In this document: positions 17,900 to 28,200 of the stretch, piece after piece
Numbering within the stretch: the first letter of the stretch is position 1
Layout of the letters: each line of letters begins with the position of its first letter
From: Sphingobacterium faecale
GTDB lineage: Bacteria; Bacteroidota; Bacteroidia; Sphingobacteriales; Sphingobacteriaceae
Length of the DNA stretch: 64,000 bases
NCBI RefSeq assembly: GCF_016746095.1
Contig: NZ_JAERTY010000001.1
Location: 248,001 to 312,000, forward strand
Reading direction: 5' to 3'
Position numbers and translations under genes: made by a program
The notes under the pieces: generated by a model
Databases searched by the model: none
What the model was told of the DNA's origin: nothing
Seen by the model: only the letters and a program-made list of their open reading frames with translations

Positions 17900-18427
17900 A
17901 TGAGCAAAAGAAATATGAACAAGGGACAAAAAGAAACACCTCAACGTCCGGTGGATCGCTATTTTAAAGAAATGGATAGTGTATTTGCTAAAGGAAATAA
18001 AGGTTTATATACTATCTTTTTGTCTCTTGCTTTTTTTGGTATTATGGGGCTAATTTGGATGATTCCGTTTCCCCAGTTTGACTTTTTAGTCCGCATGAAT
18101 GCACATACCTTCTTGAATTGGGGATCTATATTTATTGCTATAGTTGTATATAGTTATCTGAAGTTGGCCCCCACGCTGTCCTACGCCGTTTTATTCTGTA
18201 TAGGTATTATGAGTTTCTTCATTGTACAGTTGGAGTATGTAGAGCGTGATGGAGGACCATCGGTGGTGTTGGTCTGTTCCAGTATAGCGCTGGTGTCGCT
18301 GTTGGTTCTATTCTTCCTGACAAGAAAAGAAGGAAGTTTAGGTCTTAAGCACTTTTTGGCATTATTGGGAATTGGACCGATATGGCTATGGTCTAAGGCT
18401 TTTGATCGTTTTAAATGGAAGTATTAA
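17900..18427 (+). CDS. Conserved-looking four-helix membrane protein of unknown function
   Basis: This 175-aa protein has a positively charged, hydrophilic N-terminus of about 38 residues. Four membrane helices follow at about 38-58, 70-88, 93-113 and 122-140, and a short charged C-terminus ends in F-D-R-F-K-W-K-Y. There is no signal peptide and no catalytic motif that I recognise. It lies 49 nt after the RND pump but carries its own -7 box, so it need not belong to that operon. It is closed by a bidirectional terminator shared with tyrA. I do not assign a function. Confidence 0.8.
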   Translation: MSKRNMNKGQKETPQRPVDRYFKEMDSVFAKGNKGLYTIFLSLAFFGIMGLIWMIPFPQFDFLVRMNAHTFLNWGSIFIAIVVYSYLKLAPTLSYAVLFCIGIMSFFIVQLEYVERDGGPSVVLVCSSIALVSLLVLFFLTRKEGSLGLKHFLALLGIGPIWLWSKAFDRFKWKY

Positions 18428-18430
18428 ATA

Positions 18431-18454
18431 AAAAAAGGAGCATTGCTCCTTTTT
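18431..18454. terminator. Bidirectional terminator between the 17900 gene and tyrA
   Basis: An AAAAAGGAGC / GCTCCTTTTT hairpin with a 3-nt loop. The A-run on the left and T-run on the right serve both converging genes. Confidence 0.9.
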
Positions 18455-19294
18455 CTATTTAATAATGCGTTTTATTTTGTTGGATTTTTTAATCAGTTTA
18501 TACAGCCCCTCATAGTCTTGGTCTTCTAGCTTATCGTGCAGTTTTTGTAGCTGCTTGATATGTTCTTCCAATACCTCTAGGACGTTATTCCTATTTTGTT
18601 TGAAGATGGGGGTCCACATATCTGGAGAAGACTTGGCTAGACGTACAGTCGATTCAAATCCCGAACCCGCGAGTTCAAAAATACGTCCTTGTGATTTTTC
18701 CTTCTCCAATACGGTGAGAGCGAGTGCAAACGAGGTCAAATGCGAAATATGGGATACATAAGCCGTATGCATATCATGTTCTTCTGCATTCATAAATAGG
18801 CTTTTCATTTCCAACTGTTCGGTAATCGCATCTGCGATATCAAAAGCATCCTCATCTGTACGAAAGGCATCGACATACACCATGTTTTTACCTTTGAATA
18901 AATCGGGTAGGGCCGCTTCCGGACCGGAATATTCTGTACCAGCCATAGGGTGAGCTGCGATATACCGTCCTCGTTTAGGATGTTCTGCAATACCCTGTAG
19001 AATGTTTGTTTTGGTCGATCCCATATCGATTACTACCTGTTTATCGACTTGATCGAGGATTATTGGTGCCAACTGCATAATGGTATCGACAGGTGTAGTC
19101 AGGAGAATAACCTTCGAATGCTGTACAGCGTCTTCTAAAGTCATGATCTCATCTACTAGACCGAGCTGCATGGCTTTCTTTTGGTTGGTTTCATTTTTGT
19201 CTACACCAATTATTTTGTCGAAAGATTTAGTCTCCTTCAATCGGATGGCTGTAGACCCGCCAATCAATCCGATCCCGACAATAGCTATATTCAT
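18455..19294 (-). CDS. tyrA: Prephenate dehydrogenase
   Basis: This 279-aa protein starts with a Rossmann NAD(P)-binding motif (IVGIGLIGGS). It continues with the prephenate dehydrogenase features I-D-M-G-S-T-K, H-P-M-A-G-T-E-Y-S-G and H-D-x-x-x-A-Y-V-S-H-I-S-H-L. It oxidatively decarboxylates prephenate to 4-hydroxyphenylpyruvate for tyrosine synthesis. No ACT or chorismate mutase domain is fused, so it is monofunctional. An aminotransferase gene lies 15 nt upstream on the same strand and can make tyrosine or phenylalanine from the keto acids. Bacteroidota often add pheA and an aroF-type gene to this cluster; neither is adjacent here. Confidence 0.94.
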   Translation of the reverse strand: MNIAIVGIGLIGGSTAIRLKETKSFDKIIGVDKNETNQKKAMQLGLVDEIMTLEDAVQHSKVILLTTPVDTIMQLAPIILDQVDKQVVIDMGSTKTNILQGIAEHPKRGRYIAAHPMAGTEYSGPEAALPDLFKGKNMVYVDAFRTDEDAFDIADAITEQLEMKSLFMNAEEHDMHTAYVSHISHLTSFALALTVLEKEKSQGRIFELAGSGFESTVRLAKSSPDMWTPIFKQNRNNVLEVLEEHIKQLQKLHDKLEDQDYEGLYKLIKKSNKIKRIIK

Positions 19295-19309
19295 TTTATA
19301 GTACTTACT

Positions 19310-20476
19310 TTACTCACTAATCATTGATGCGATACGATTTAAAGCTGCATCGAGAACTTCTGTTTTGGCGCATAGGCTGATGCGGATATAATTGTTTCCC
19401 GCGTTTCCAAAAATCCCGCCTGGAGTGATAAAGACCTTCGCGTTATACAGCGTTTTGTCGCTCAGTACATAGCCGTCGGCATATTGCTCAGGCACCTGGG
19501 CCCAAACAAAAAGCCCTACCTGATCTGGATCATATTTACATCCCAATAGGTCCATAATATGAAAAACTTTTTCTCTTCGCTTGCTGTATTCTCCATTCAA
19601 CTGCGTATACCAGGAGCTATCTAGATTTAGAGCTTTTGCCGCTGCAAGCTGTAAGGGGAGAAACATGCCCGAGTCCATATTGCTCTTGAACCGTAATATT
19701 TCATTGATCCGGTTTTCGTGTGCGACCAACATGCCGATACGCCATCCAGCCATGTTGGATGATTTACTCAAGGAATTTAATTCAATAGACACTTCTTTCG
19801 CGCCTTCTACAGCCATGATACTCTCAGGATGATCGTTTAATATGAAACTGTAAGGGTTGTCATGACAGATCAATATATTATATTTTTTTCCAAATGCAAC
19901 TGCAGCTTCAAAAAAGTGTCTGTGGGCTCGTGCTCCAGTTGGCATGTGTGGATAGTTGATCCACATCATTTTGACCTTGCTGAGGTCCATTTTTTCTATC
20001 GATTCAAAATCAACAAGCCAATTGTTGTCCTGAGTCAAATCGTATGGGACAGCTGTAGCTCCCGAAATCTTTACGGCTGAAGTATATGCCGGATATCCGG
20101 GATTTGGAATAAGCACCTCATCACCTTCCTGTAGGTAGGTCATACAAATGTGTACAATGCCTTCTTTTGAACCTATTAGAGGAAGTATTTCAGTAGTTGG
20201 ATTTAAAATAACACCATAATATCGTGAATACCAATCGGCCATGGCTTGACGTAACACAGGCGATCCTTTATAGTTTTGATAACCATGTGTGTTGGTCTGA
20301 GCAGCTTGCTCGGTCAGTACTTGGATGACTTCTGGATGAGGCGGTAGATCAGGACTTCCGATACCTAGATTGATTACCTGTGCTCCCGCCTTGTTCATCT
20401 CGTCAATTTCTCTCAACTTCCTAGAAAAGTAATATTCTTCCGTCTGTTGTAGCCTTTTCGCAACTTCGATGTTCAT
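19310..20476 (-). CDS. Class I/II PLP aminotransferase linked to tyrA
   Basis: This 388-aa fold-type I aminotransferase has the PLP lysine K238 in NSLSKSSNMAGWRIG, D206 in ILICHDNPYS, and the substrate-site arginine near I-R-I-S-L-C at the C-terminus. The usual N-P-x-N-P-T-G turn is changed to N-Y-P-H-M-P-T-G. Close relatives in Bacteroidota sit beside tyrA/pheA and are annotated as aromatic or aspartate aminotransferases; some resemble LL-diaminopimelate aminotransferase. Location argues for transamination of aromatic keto acids or prephenate. The start at 20476 puts the usual N-terminal helix in place. It is divergent from the ABC exporter gene. Confidence 0.88.
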   Translation of the reverse strand: MNIEVAKRLQQTEEYYFSRKLREIDEMNKAGAQVINLGIGSPDLPPHPEVIQVLTEQAAQTNTHGYQNYKGSPVLRQAMADWYSRYYGVILNPTTEILPLIGSKEGIVHICMTYLQEGDEVLIPNPGYPAYTSAVKISGATAVPYDLTQDNNWLVDFESIEKMDLSKVKMMWINYPHMPTGARAHRHFFEAAVAFGKKYNILICHDNPYSFILNDHPESIMAVEGAKEVSIELNSLSKSSNMAGWRIGMLVAHENRINEILRFKSNMDSGMFLPLQLAAAKALNLDSSWYTQLNGEYSKRREKVFHIMDLLGCKYDPDQVGLFVWAQVPEQYADGYVLSDKTLYNAKVFITPGGIFGNAGNNYIRISLCAKTEVLDAALNRIASMISE

Positions 20477-20674
20477 TATTTTAAATTTGGTGCTAAATTT
20501 ATAAAAACAAAATCGCTTTGTTGAATTATTTGGTCATAAAATAGCTAATAACTGTAAATAGTATAAAACCCATGTGTTTACACGGCGATATTGTATTTAG
20601 AGTCTTGGATATAATTTAATGTTCTGACGAAATACTAGTATTAGTCAAAAGTAGGATTGATGAAGGTTTTTTTC

Positions 20675-20682
20675 TATTTTTG
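20675..20682 (+). promoter_or_regulatory. -7 box of the ABC exporter gene
   Basis: TATTTTTG fits TAnnTTTG and overlaps an in-frame TTG at 20680. This argues that the ATG at 20701 is the true start of the exporter. Confidence 0.5.
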
Positions 20683-20700
20683 TTATTCTTAGTTTTTTGG

Positions 20701-22539
20701 ATGAAGACATACTTTAGATTATTATCATTTGCTAAACCAATTGGCAGATTTGCTATACCCTACGTGTTTTGTACAATAATTACCGTTGTATTTGGAACGT
20801 TAAATTTGGCATTACTTATACCATTATTATCTGTTTTGTTTAAAGATGCTGAAGATGTCTCCTCGGCAGTGGTTCCTTTTTTGGAACGACCGGAACATTT
20901 CTACGAAATCAAAGATTGGTTTAATTACTTGTCTCAGAGCCTCTATTATGAATATGGCCCATATGAAGCGCTTAAATACATCTGCATAATTATCGTAGCT
21001 TCTGTCTTTATCTCTAATGTATTTCGTTATTTCTGTCAACGGATTATGGAAAACTTTAGAATCCATACTCTGCTAAGATTGCGTAAGGCAGTTTTTGAAA
21101 GTGTCATGGATCTCCATTTAGGTTTCTTTACCAATCAGAGAAAGGGAGACGTTATATCGAAAATTGCTTCAGATGTCGGTACAGTACAATACTCCGTAAC
21201 AGGGACCCTTCAGGTTGTGTTTAAAGAACCGCTTCAACTTATTGCTTATCTGATTACCTTGTTCTTGATTTCACCTCAATTGACTTTATTCTCCATAACT
21301 GTAATTCCCGTTTCAGCTTTTCTCATAGCGCGGATCGTCAAGAATTTGAAACATCAGGCGCGTGCTGGACAGGAATCGTTTGCTAATATGATTACTTATT
21401 TGGATGAAGCATTATCCGGTATTAAAATAATCAAGTCGTTTAACGCTACCTTTTTTGTTAAAAAACGTTTTCAGGAGGAGAATGAACACTATGCGGATAT
21501 AATGCGTAAAATGGCTGCCAGACAACAGATGAGTTCACCCGTTTCAGAATTATTAGGAGTTATTATGGTGGCCGTCATTTTGTTGTATGGTGGGAATTTG
21601 GTGCTTTCGGGAGAGGGGGATCTTTCTGCAGAAGCGTTTATCGGTTATATTGCCTTATTTTCGCAAGTAATGCGACCGGCAAAGGCGTTAACAGATTCTT
21701 TTAGTGGGATTCATAATGGATTGGCAGCAGGAGAGCGCGTATTGGAACTTATAGATGAAAAGTGTATGGTCAAGGATAAAGAAAACGCTGTTGTCGTTGA
21801 ATCTTTCCAGGAGGCTATACAGTTTAAAAGCGTTGAATTTAATTATGGTGAGCGGAATGTGTTGAAAGGAATCGATTTTCGGATTGGTAAAGGAGAGACG
21901 ATTGCTCTGGTAGGACCATCAGGAGGAGGTAAGACTACTTTGGTAGATTTGATACCTCGATTTATGGATGTCACATCAGGGGCCATTTATTTTGATGGCA
22001 TCGATCTGCGTGACTTGAATCAAGATTCTTTACGATCTTTGATAGGCACTGTAAACCAAGAATCTGTTCTGTTCAACGATACTATTTTTAATAACATTGC
22101 TTTTGCTAATCCATTGGCGACTATCGAACAGGTAGAGCAGGCTGCACGTATAGCGAATGCGCACGATTTTATAGTTAAAACAACAGAAGGATATCAGACT
22201 AATATAGGTGATCGGGGATCAAAATTGTCCGGTGGACAGCGTCAACGGATCTGTATCGCACGGGCAGTACTCAAAAATCCACCTATTATGCTGTTGGATG
22301 AGGCAACATCGGCATTGGATACCGAATCCGAAAGACTGGTACAGGACTCGTTGTACAAATTAATGGAGAATAGAACAACTGTTGTAATAGCCCACCGGTT
22401 GAGTACGATACAGAACGCAGATCGTATTGTAGTGTTGGATGGAGGAAAAATTGTCGAAGTAGGATCACATAATGAGCTTTTATTAAACAACGGTCTGTAC
22501 CGTAAGTTGATCGATATGCAGCAATTTGTAGAGTCTTAG
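20701..22539 (+). CDS. MsbA-like ABC exporter (fused membrane and ATPase domains)
   Basis: The 612-aa half-transporter has six membrane helices in the first 330 residues. The nucleotide-binding domain follows: Walker A GPSGGGKTT, Q-loop region with N-Q-E, signature LSGGQRQR, Walker B IMLLDEATSALD and switch H in VIAHRLST. It would homodimerise in the inner membrane and flip lipid or export a hydrophobic compound; MsbA-type lipid A transport is the leading possibility. The frame can be extended to a TTG at 20680, but the -7 box covers that codon and the ATG at 20701 starts at a natural N-terminus (MKTYFRLLSFAKP). Confidence 0.92.
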   Translation: MKTYFRLLSFAKPIGRFAIPYVFCTIITVVFGTLNLALLIPLLSVLFKDAEDVSSAVVPFLERPEHFYEIKDWFNYLSQSLYYEYGPYEALKYICIIIVASVFISNVFRYFCQRIMENFRIHTLLRLRKAVFESVMDLHLGFFTNQRKGDVISKIASDVGTVQYSVTGTLQVVFKEPLQLIAYLITLFLISPQLTLFSITVIPVSAFLIARIVKNLKHQARAGQESFANMITYLDEALSGIKIIKSFNATFFVKKRFQEENEHYADIMRKMAARQQMSSPVSELLGVIMVAVILLYGGNLVLSGEGDLSAEAFIGYIALFSQVMRPAKALTDSFSGIHNGLAAGERVLELIDEKCMVKDKENAVVVESFQEAIQFKSVEFNYGERNVLKGIDFRIGKGETIALVGPSGGGKTTLVDLIPRFMDVTSGAIYFDGIDLRDLNQDSLRSLIGTVNQESVLFNDTIFNNIAFANPLATIEQVEQAARIANAHDFIVKTTEGYQTNIGDRGSKLSGGQRQRICIARAVLKNPPIMLLDEATSALDTESERLVQDSLYKLMENRTTVVIAHRLSTIQNADRIVVLDGGKIVEVGSHNELLLNNGLYRKLIDMQQFVES

Positions 22540-22573
22540 GATTCGATGTTGACACATATATTACCATTTCGTA

Positions 22574-22605
22574 TTGGCTAATTTGATGCTTTTTAGCTAA
22601 ATTTG
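22574..22605 (+). promoter_or_regulatory. Promoter of the menaquinone gene cluster
   Basis: A -7 box TAAATTTG (22598-22605) has a TTGG element at 22574-22577 separated by 20 bp, close to the Bacteroidota -33/-7 arrangement. It is 17 nt upstream of mqnE. Confidence 0.55.
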
Positions 22606-22622
22606 TATAGAAGGAAAGACAC

Positions 22623-23813
22623 ATGGATGCGAATAAAGAGCTTGATTTTTTAATCAAAAGTGAATTAGATACCGACTTAAAAAGAATAGCAGAGAAGGTT
22701 GTAGCCCGAGAACGTATTACTTTTGAAGAGGGAGTAATGCTCTACGAAAGAGGGGAACTGAATTATCTAGGTGTTCTAGCGAACTATATCAGAGAGCGTA
22801 AACACGGAAATCGTACTTATTTTAACAGAAATTTTCATATTGAACCGACCAACGTATGTGTGTACGATTGTAAGTTTTGTTCTTACTCGCGTTTGATCAA
22901 ACAACGCGATGAAGGATGGGAAATGGATGTAGAAGGTATGATGGATGTCGTTAGGCGCTATGATAATGAAGCTGTAACCGAAGTGCATATTACAGGAGGT
23001 GTAGTACCCAAACAGAATCTGGAGTTTTATGCTGATTTTTTTAAAAAATGTAAAGCACACCGCCCCGAACTGCATATTAAGGGATTGACTCCGGTTGAAT
23101 ACTATTATATCTTCAAGAAAGCTAAGTTAAGTCATTATGAAGGGATGAAATATCTGAAGGAATGCGGATTGGATTCGATGCCCGGAGGAGGAGCGGAAAT
23201 TTTTCATCCAGAGGTACGTGAAAAAATTGCACATGATAAGTGTACAGCGGAGCAATGGCTGGATATACATACGCAGGCACATGCACTGGGGATGAATACA
23301 AATGCAACGATGCTCTATGGACATATTGAAGAATATTGGCATAGGGTAGATCATATGGAACGCCTGCGCCAATTGCAGGATAAAACCGGAGGATTTCAGA
23401 CCTTTATACCTTTGAAATTCAGAAATAAGGATAACCAGATGTCTGATATCCCAGAAGTTTCGGTAATCGAAGACTTAAAAAACTATGCTATCGCACGTAT
23501 CTATCTGGATAATTTTGACCATATCAAGGCTTATTGGGCAATGATATCGAGAGAAACGGCACAATTGTCGTTAGCTTATGGTGTCAATGATATCGATGGT
23601 ACTCTAGATGATACCACCAAAATTTATAGTATGGCTGGTGCGGAAGAGCAAACTCCGGCGATGAGCACACAGCAATTGGTCGAATTGATAAAGAATGTAG
23701 GACGCCACCCGATTGAAAGAGATACCTTGTATAACGTCGTGACGGATTATAAGGATTTTGTTTTTGAAGAGGATAAGTCCAAGCGTTACTACGCTTTACC
23801 CGTAGTAAATTAA
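22623..23813 (+). CDS. mqnE: Aminofutalosine synthase (radical SAM)
   Basis: This 396-aa radical SAM enzyme has its 4Fe-4S cysteines C79, C83 and C86 in NVCVYDCKFCSYSR (CxxxCxxC). The downstream G-L-D-S-M-P-G-G-G-A-E-I-F and N-A-T-M-L-Y-G-H-I-E motifs are characteristic of the MqnE/MqnC pair. MqnE joins the chorismate-derived 3-enolpyruvylbenzoate to SAM, giving aminofutalosine in the futalosine route to menaquinone. mqnA, which acts one step earlier, lies two genes downstream. MqnC was considered, but length and the P-G-G-G-A-E-I-F context fit MqnE better. Confidence 0.92.
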   Translation: MDANKELDFLIKSELDTDLKRIAEKVVARERITFEEGVMLYERGELNYLGVLANYIRERKHGNRTYFNRNFHIEPTNVCVYDCKFCSYSRLIKQRDEGWEMDVEGMMDVVRRYDNEAVTEVHITGGVVPKQNLEFYADFFKKCKAHRPELHIKGLTPVEYYYIFKKAKLSHYEGMKYLKECGLDSMPGGGAEIFHPEVREKIAHDKCTAEQWLDIHTQAHALGMNTNATMLYGHIEEYWHRVDHMERLRQLQDKTGGFQTFIPLKFRNKDNQMSDIPEVSVIEDLKNYAIARIYLDNFDHIKAYWAMISRETAQLSLAYGVNDIDGTLDDTTKIYSMAGAEEQTPAMSTQQLVELIKNVGRHPIERDTLYNVVTDYKDFVFEEDKSKRYYALPVVN

Positions 23814-23822
23814 GTAAATAAA

Positions 23823-24443
23823 TTGAAAAAAAGTTTCTATTTTATAAGACATGGGCAGACCGACCTTAATCTAAAAGGTATTGTACAGGGAAGGGGAGTG
23901 GATTCTCCACTGAATGCAAATGGTCTCCAACAAGCAGAGGCATTCTATGATGCTTATAAGGGTGTGGATTTTGATAAAATTTATACTTCTACATTGTTGC
24001 GTACACATCAAACTGTCGAACCCTTTAGCGCGAAAAATATTTCAGTAGAACAGTTGGAAGGATTGGACGAAATTAGTTGGGGCGTATACGAGGGGCAGGA
24101 GCAGAACGAAACCATCATGAGCGGTTTTGAAGCATTGGTACAGGCGTGGCGTAATGATGAACTGGATGTACGGGTCGAAAAAGGAGAGTCCCCCAATGAG
24201 CTTGTCGTTCGGCAGAGGCGTGCCATAGATTATATGCTAACGAAAACGGACGAAAAGAAGATACTGGTCTGTATGCATGGACGTGCATTGCGTATCATGT
24301 TATGCCATCTTACGAATGTCCCCGTTCGTCAGATGGATGATTTTCCACATACAAATACAGCACTGTATATTGTGGATTATGAAGATGGTGTATTTTCGAT
24401 ATCAGATTATTACAATACAGAACATTTGAAAGGATTATTATAA
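23823..24443 (+). CDS. Histidine phosphatase family (phosphoglycerate mutase-like) protein
   Basis: This 206-aa protein has the catalytic RHG motif at residues 8-10 (FIRHGQTDLN) and a second histidine in V-C-M-H-G-R-A-L-R, with E82 as the probable acid. Substrate is not predictable: the family includes mutases, alpha-ribazole phosphatase and sugar phosphatases. The start is a TTG at 23823, because the RHG motif lies only 8 residues in and no ATG is available upstream after the mqnE stop. It lies 9 nt after mqnE and its TAA overlaps the mqnA ATG, so it is co-translated within the menaquinone operon. Confidence 0.88.
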   Translation: MKKSFYFIRHGQTDLNLKGIVQGRGVDSPLNANGLQQAEAFYDAYKGVDFDKIYTSTLLRTHQTVEPFSAKNISVEQLEGLDEISWGVYEGQEQNETIMSGFEALVQAWRNDELDVRVEKGESPNELVVRQRRAIDYMLTKTDEKKILVCMHGRALRIMLCHLTNVPVRQMDDFPHTNTALYIVDYEDGVFSISDYYNTEHLKGLL

Positions 24444-25189
24444 TGAGTAAAGTGAGGGTTTCGGCTGTTAGCTATACCAATACATTGCCATTTTTGCAGG
24501 GGATCAAGGCTTCGCCTGTAATGGAAATGATTGAATTGAGTGTAGACTATCCTGCGGAATGTGCACGCAAAGTGATTACGAATGAAGCTGATCTGGGAAT
24601 TATACCTGTGGCGGCATTGTTAAAGGTGGCTGATCCGATAATTATTACGGATTATTGTATTGGCTCGGATGGGGCCGTGGATTCTGTTTTTATCTTCTCG
24701 GACAAACCTATAGAGCAGATCAAGTCGCTTCGTCTGGACCTACAGTCGCGAACATCGAACGGATTAGCTCGTATTCTTTTGAAATATTATTGGAAAAATG
24801 AAGTCGATATTGTTTGGGAAGGCGATGCAGACGCTTACGTTTTGATCGGTGACCGTACTTTTGGAAAGAAAGAAACGGTACCTTATGTTTATGATTTAGG
24901 TTATTTTTGGAAGGAGCTGACGGGCCTACCTTTTGCATACGCGGTGTGGGTCGCCAACAAAGAATTACCTGTTGATTTTGTGGATCGATTCAACCAAGCG
25001 TTGGCAGAGGGAGTTGCCCATCCCAAAGATGTTATAGCGGGATTGTCTACCTATCCAAATTTCGATTATGAATTCTATCTCACCAAGAGTTTGAATTTTA
25101 ATTTAGATAATCGCAAGAGACAGGCTATCGAGAAGTACCTCGACCTTTATAAAACTTTAGAGGAAATAGAAAAAGCTCCTACAGAATAG
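24443..25189 (+). CDS. mqnA: Chorismate dehydratase
   Basis: This 248-aa protein of the MqnA/MqnD periplasmic-binding-protein fold begins VRVSAVSYTNTLPFLQG, matching the MqnA start (V-x-Y-x-N-x-x-P). It also has G-L-I-P-V-A-A-L (seen here as G-I-I-P-V-A-A-L) and R-T-S-N-G-L-A-R-I-L-L. It removes water from chorismate to give 3-enolpyruvylbenzoate, the entry reaction of the futalosine pathway. The ATG overlaps the stop of the phosphatase (TAATG). The gene's own stop codon lies inside the terminator stem, so the operon ends tightly here. Confidence 0.92.
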   Translation: MSKVRVSAVSYTNTLPFLQGIKASPVMEMIELSVDYPAECARKVITNEADLGIIPVAALLKVADPIIITDYCIGSDGAVDSVFIFSDKPIEQIKSLRLDLQSRTSNGLARILLKYYWKNEVDIVWEGDADAYVLIGDRTFGKKETVPYVYDLGYFWKELTGLPFAYAVWVANKELPVDFVDRFNQALAEGVAHPKDVIAGLSTYPNFDYEFYLTKSLNFNLDNRKRQAIEKYLDLYKTLEEIEKAPTE

Positions 25190-25200
25190 GAGCTTTTTCT
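25170..25200. terminator. Bidirectional terminator between mqnA and sbcC
   Basis: An AAAAAGCTCCT / AGGAGCTTTTT hairpin with a 7-nt loop overlaps the mqnA stop codon at 25187-25189. The sbcC stop begins at 25206 on the other strand. Confidence 0.88.
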
Positions 25201-25205
25201 ATAGC

Positions 25206-28200
25206 CTAGTTATAGGTAATCTGGCTTCCCTTTTCGAGGTCTTTGGTGACGGAAACCGATCGCGGCATGCGTTCCTTTAATTCGTCGACGTGAGATATTA
25301 TTCCTACAACTCTGTTTTCGTGATGCAGATATTGTAAGGTATCAAAGACGGTATTAATGCTTTCAGCATCCTGCGTACCAAACCCTTCGTCGATAAAGAA
25401 AAAATTTCGATCGGCCTTATTGAGAGATTGGATATTTTCGGCCAATGCTAAAGCTAAGCAAAGGGAGGCCTGAAAACTTTGCCCACCAGAAAGTGTTTTG
25501 ACAGATCGTTGATGCCCTTCATGAAGAAAGTCGATGACTTCAAACTCGTTGCTTTCATTGAGACATAGGCTGAGCTGATTTTTGGTGAGTCTATGGAAAC
25601 GTTGGTTTGCAATCTCACAAAGACGGGCTAGATGTATGCTCGAAACATAATTTATAAAGCCATTGCCCTTGAACATATTGTCGAGGGTTTTGAGGTTTTC
25701 TTTACGGCTATTCAGCTGTTCGTAGGTAGAAAGAAGTGTTTTTTTCTTACCCAACTCTATGGTAAGACGGGCTAGCTCTTTTTCTAGGGTACCACTTAAT
25801 GTTAACTCCAGTTCGAGTTCTTCCTTCTTGAGTTCATGGATTTTTTCGATGTCGTCAAATGCTTCCTGTGAAAAAGTGCTGTTTTTCATCAGTTCTCTTA
25901 ATTCGGCAATCCTTGTCTGTAGCGTGTTGTACTGCATGTAGAATTGTTGTATCCTTTCGCGAGTCTTTAGAATATCAAAACTTTTCTCGAGAATAGATTT
26001 CACAATGGTGATATCTTCAAATTGGAATTCCTTTAACAGGCTATTGATTGTCCCTTGCAAAGCTTGCAATTGAGCTGTGAGTGTTATATATTGTTCGTGG
26101 GCTTCGGAATACTGACCTGCAACCTCGGCAAATTGAGTCCGTCTTTGAATGATTATTTCACTCCATTCTATGTATTGTTTTTCGACGGTTTCAATTTTAC
26201 GTTCTAGCTCACTTAAAGCTTTAACCAGTGTATATTTGTCCGCTTTTTCGTACGATTTGTAATCCGAGGTTTTCAATTGTTGGATATTGTGGCTTATCTT
26301 GGCGTCGACAATCTTTACCTGATTTTTGAAGTCATCTAAAGACTTTTCATATTTGGCTAGGTTTTCTTGTGTTTCTTGGATTTGCTTTCGAATATCTTTT
26401 ATGGAGTTTTCCTGCTCAAGGATCTTTGCTTCTAACTGTTGTGCCTGTTTTTTTTGTATTTCAAAACTGCTACGGTTTCCTTTTTCGAAACTGTTCCAGG
26501 TAAAGGTACTGTCGTGCAGCGAAATCAAATCGTTGATTTCATTTTCCTGTTGTTTTAGGCCTTTAATATCGTCCAACTTATCCGTGATAAGAACGCTTAT
26601 AGCAGACACTTTGGCGTATTGTTCTCTCAGTGCCTGATCTAGTTGTGTTAATTTGTCCCGTTCGTTGTCGAGCACCTTTACTTCGAGTACCCAGTCTTCC
26701 TCATGCATGGGGGCAGGATGCTCCAAAGACCCACATAAAGGACAAGGAGAACCATCGTGTAGTTTTAGTACATACTGAGAAAGCTCTTGTTTGACAAGTA
26801 GTGCATTTTCTCTTTCTTTTAAAAGGCTGCTTTCGGCAGCGACCTTATTTATTTTGTCCTTGAGTACGTCTTGCCAGTCCGTCTCCGAAAGATTGATTTC
26901 TTCGAGCTGTCCTCTATAGCTTGTAAGATCTTGAGTTAGCTTAGCGATTTTAGTATGAATGTCTAGCGAGTCCTTTCGTAGTTGTTCTTGCTTTTGATAC
27001 CAATTTTCGACAGCCATCAACTCTTGTGTTTGGATTCGTGAGTTTTTCGCTATTTCGAGCTGTTCTTCTTCTTTCCCAAGTTGTACTGAAAGCTCTTTTT
27101 CTTTGTGTCGGGTCTGCTCTATATAAGGGGTACCACGGTCGACACGGCCTTGTAACTCAATTTTTTGTTGTTGTAGATCGGTATTTGTAATCAACAGTCT
27201 GTAATCATCTGTTTTTTTTCTGGAGGTAGCTAAAGCTTCATAATCCTCCTTTATACCTTCAAGCTGGGATGCGGTCTCCGCTATTTGCGTATTTAGTAAT
27301 TGTTTGTTGTCTTTTAGTTTTTCTATTTTGATCAATAGCTGCTCCTTACGGGAAGTGATGTCGTGGAGGTTATTGATGGGCTCTCTAAAGTTTTGGGTCA
27401 CCGATTCAAACTGTTGCAGTTCTTTTTCATAACGTTGAATCTGGGGGGATTGTAATTCCAGCTCCGCTAGCTGTTGTTCTTTATGGTCAAGATCACTCTT
27501 GTTTTCTTTTTCTAACCGTAGTGCATGAAGCTGTTGTGCTATTTTTTCAAACTCTAACTTAACGTTTGCCAAGTTTCTCTTTGATTCTATCAGTGAATGT
27601 TCCTGTTGTACAATGATTTCTTCGGAAACTTCCTCATAGCCCGTAAGTGCACCTTTAATATGTTCTATCTTTTTGTTGTTGTCGCTCTGGAGTAAGCTGA
27701 CCTTAGGCCCGAGATCATATTGGTTCAGAAAAAATATTTCTTTCATCATATCCGATCGCTCTTTGCCTTTGAGTTCGAGAAATTCCATGAACTGCCCTTG
27801 CGGGATGATGATCGTACGTCTAAAATTTGGATAGGACAGATTGGTAACTTTGACGCCATCTGCTGATTCTAAGGGAAGCCAGTTGCTGTCTTTCCACTCG
27901 TAAGCATACCGCTCGATACTAGTTGTCTCTTCAAATTTCTTTTTACGGCGCCATTGCGCTACAAAGCGAAACTTACGCCCTTCAAAATTGAGAAAGTGAA
28001 AGTCGATGATCGCCGTGTCTGATTTTAAATTGAGCATATTGTATGCTCTTTTTTCCTGTTTGTTTAGCCGTTCTGTTTCGCCGTATAGGGCAAAGCTGAT
28101 GGCTTCTAAAATAGAAGATTTTCCAGAACCGACTGCTCCAAAGATTCCAAATAATCCACCTTCTGTGAGCTGTGTGAAGTCGACTTCTTGCTTTTTTTGG

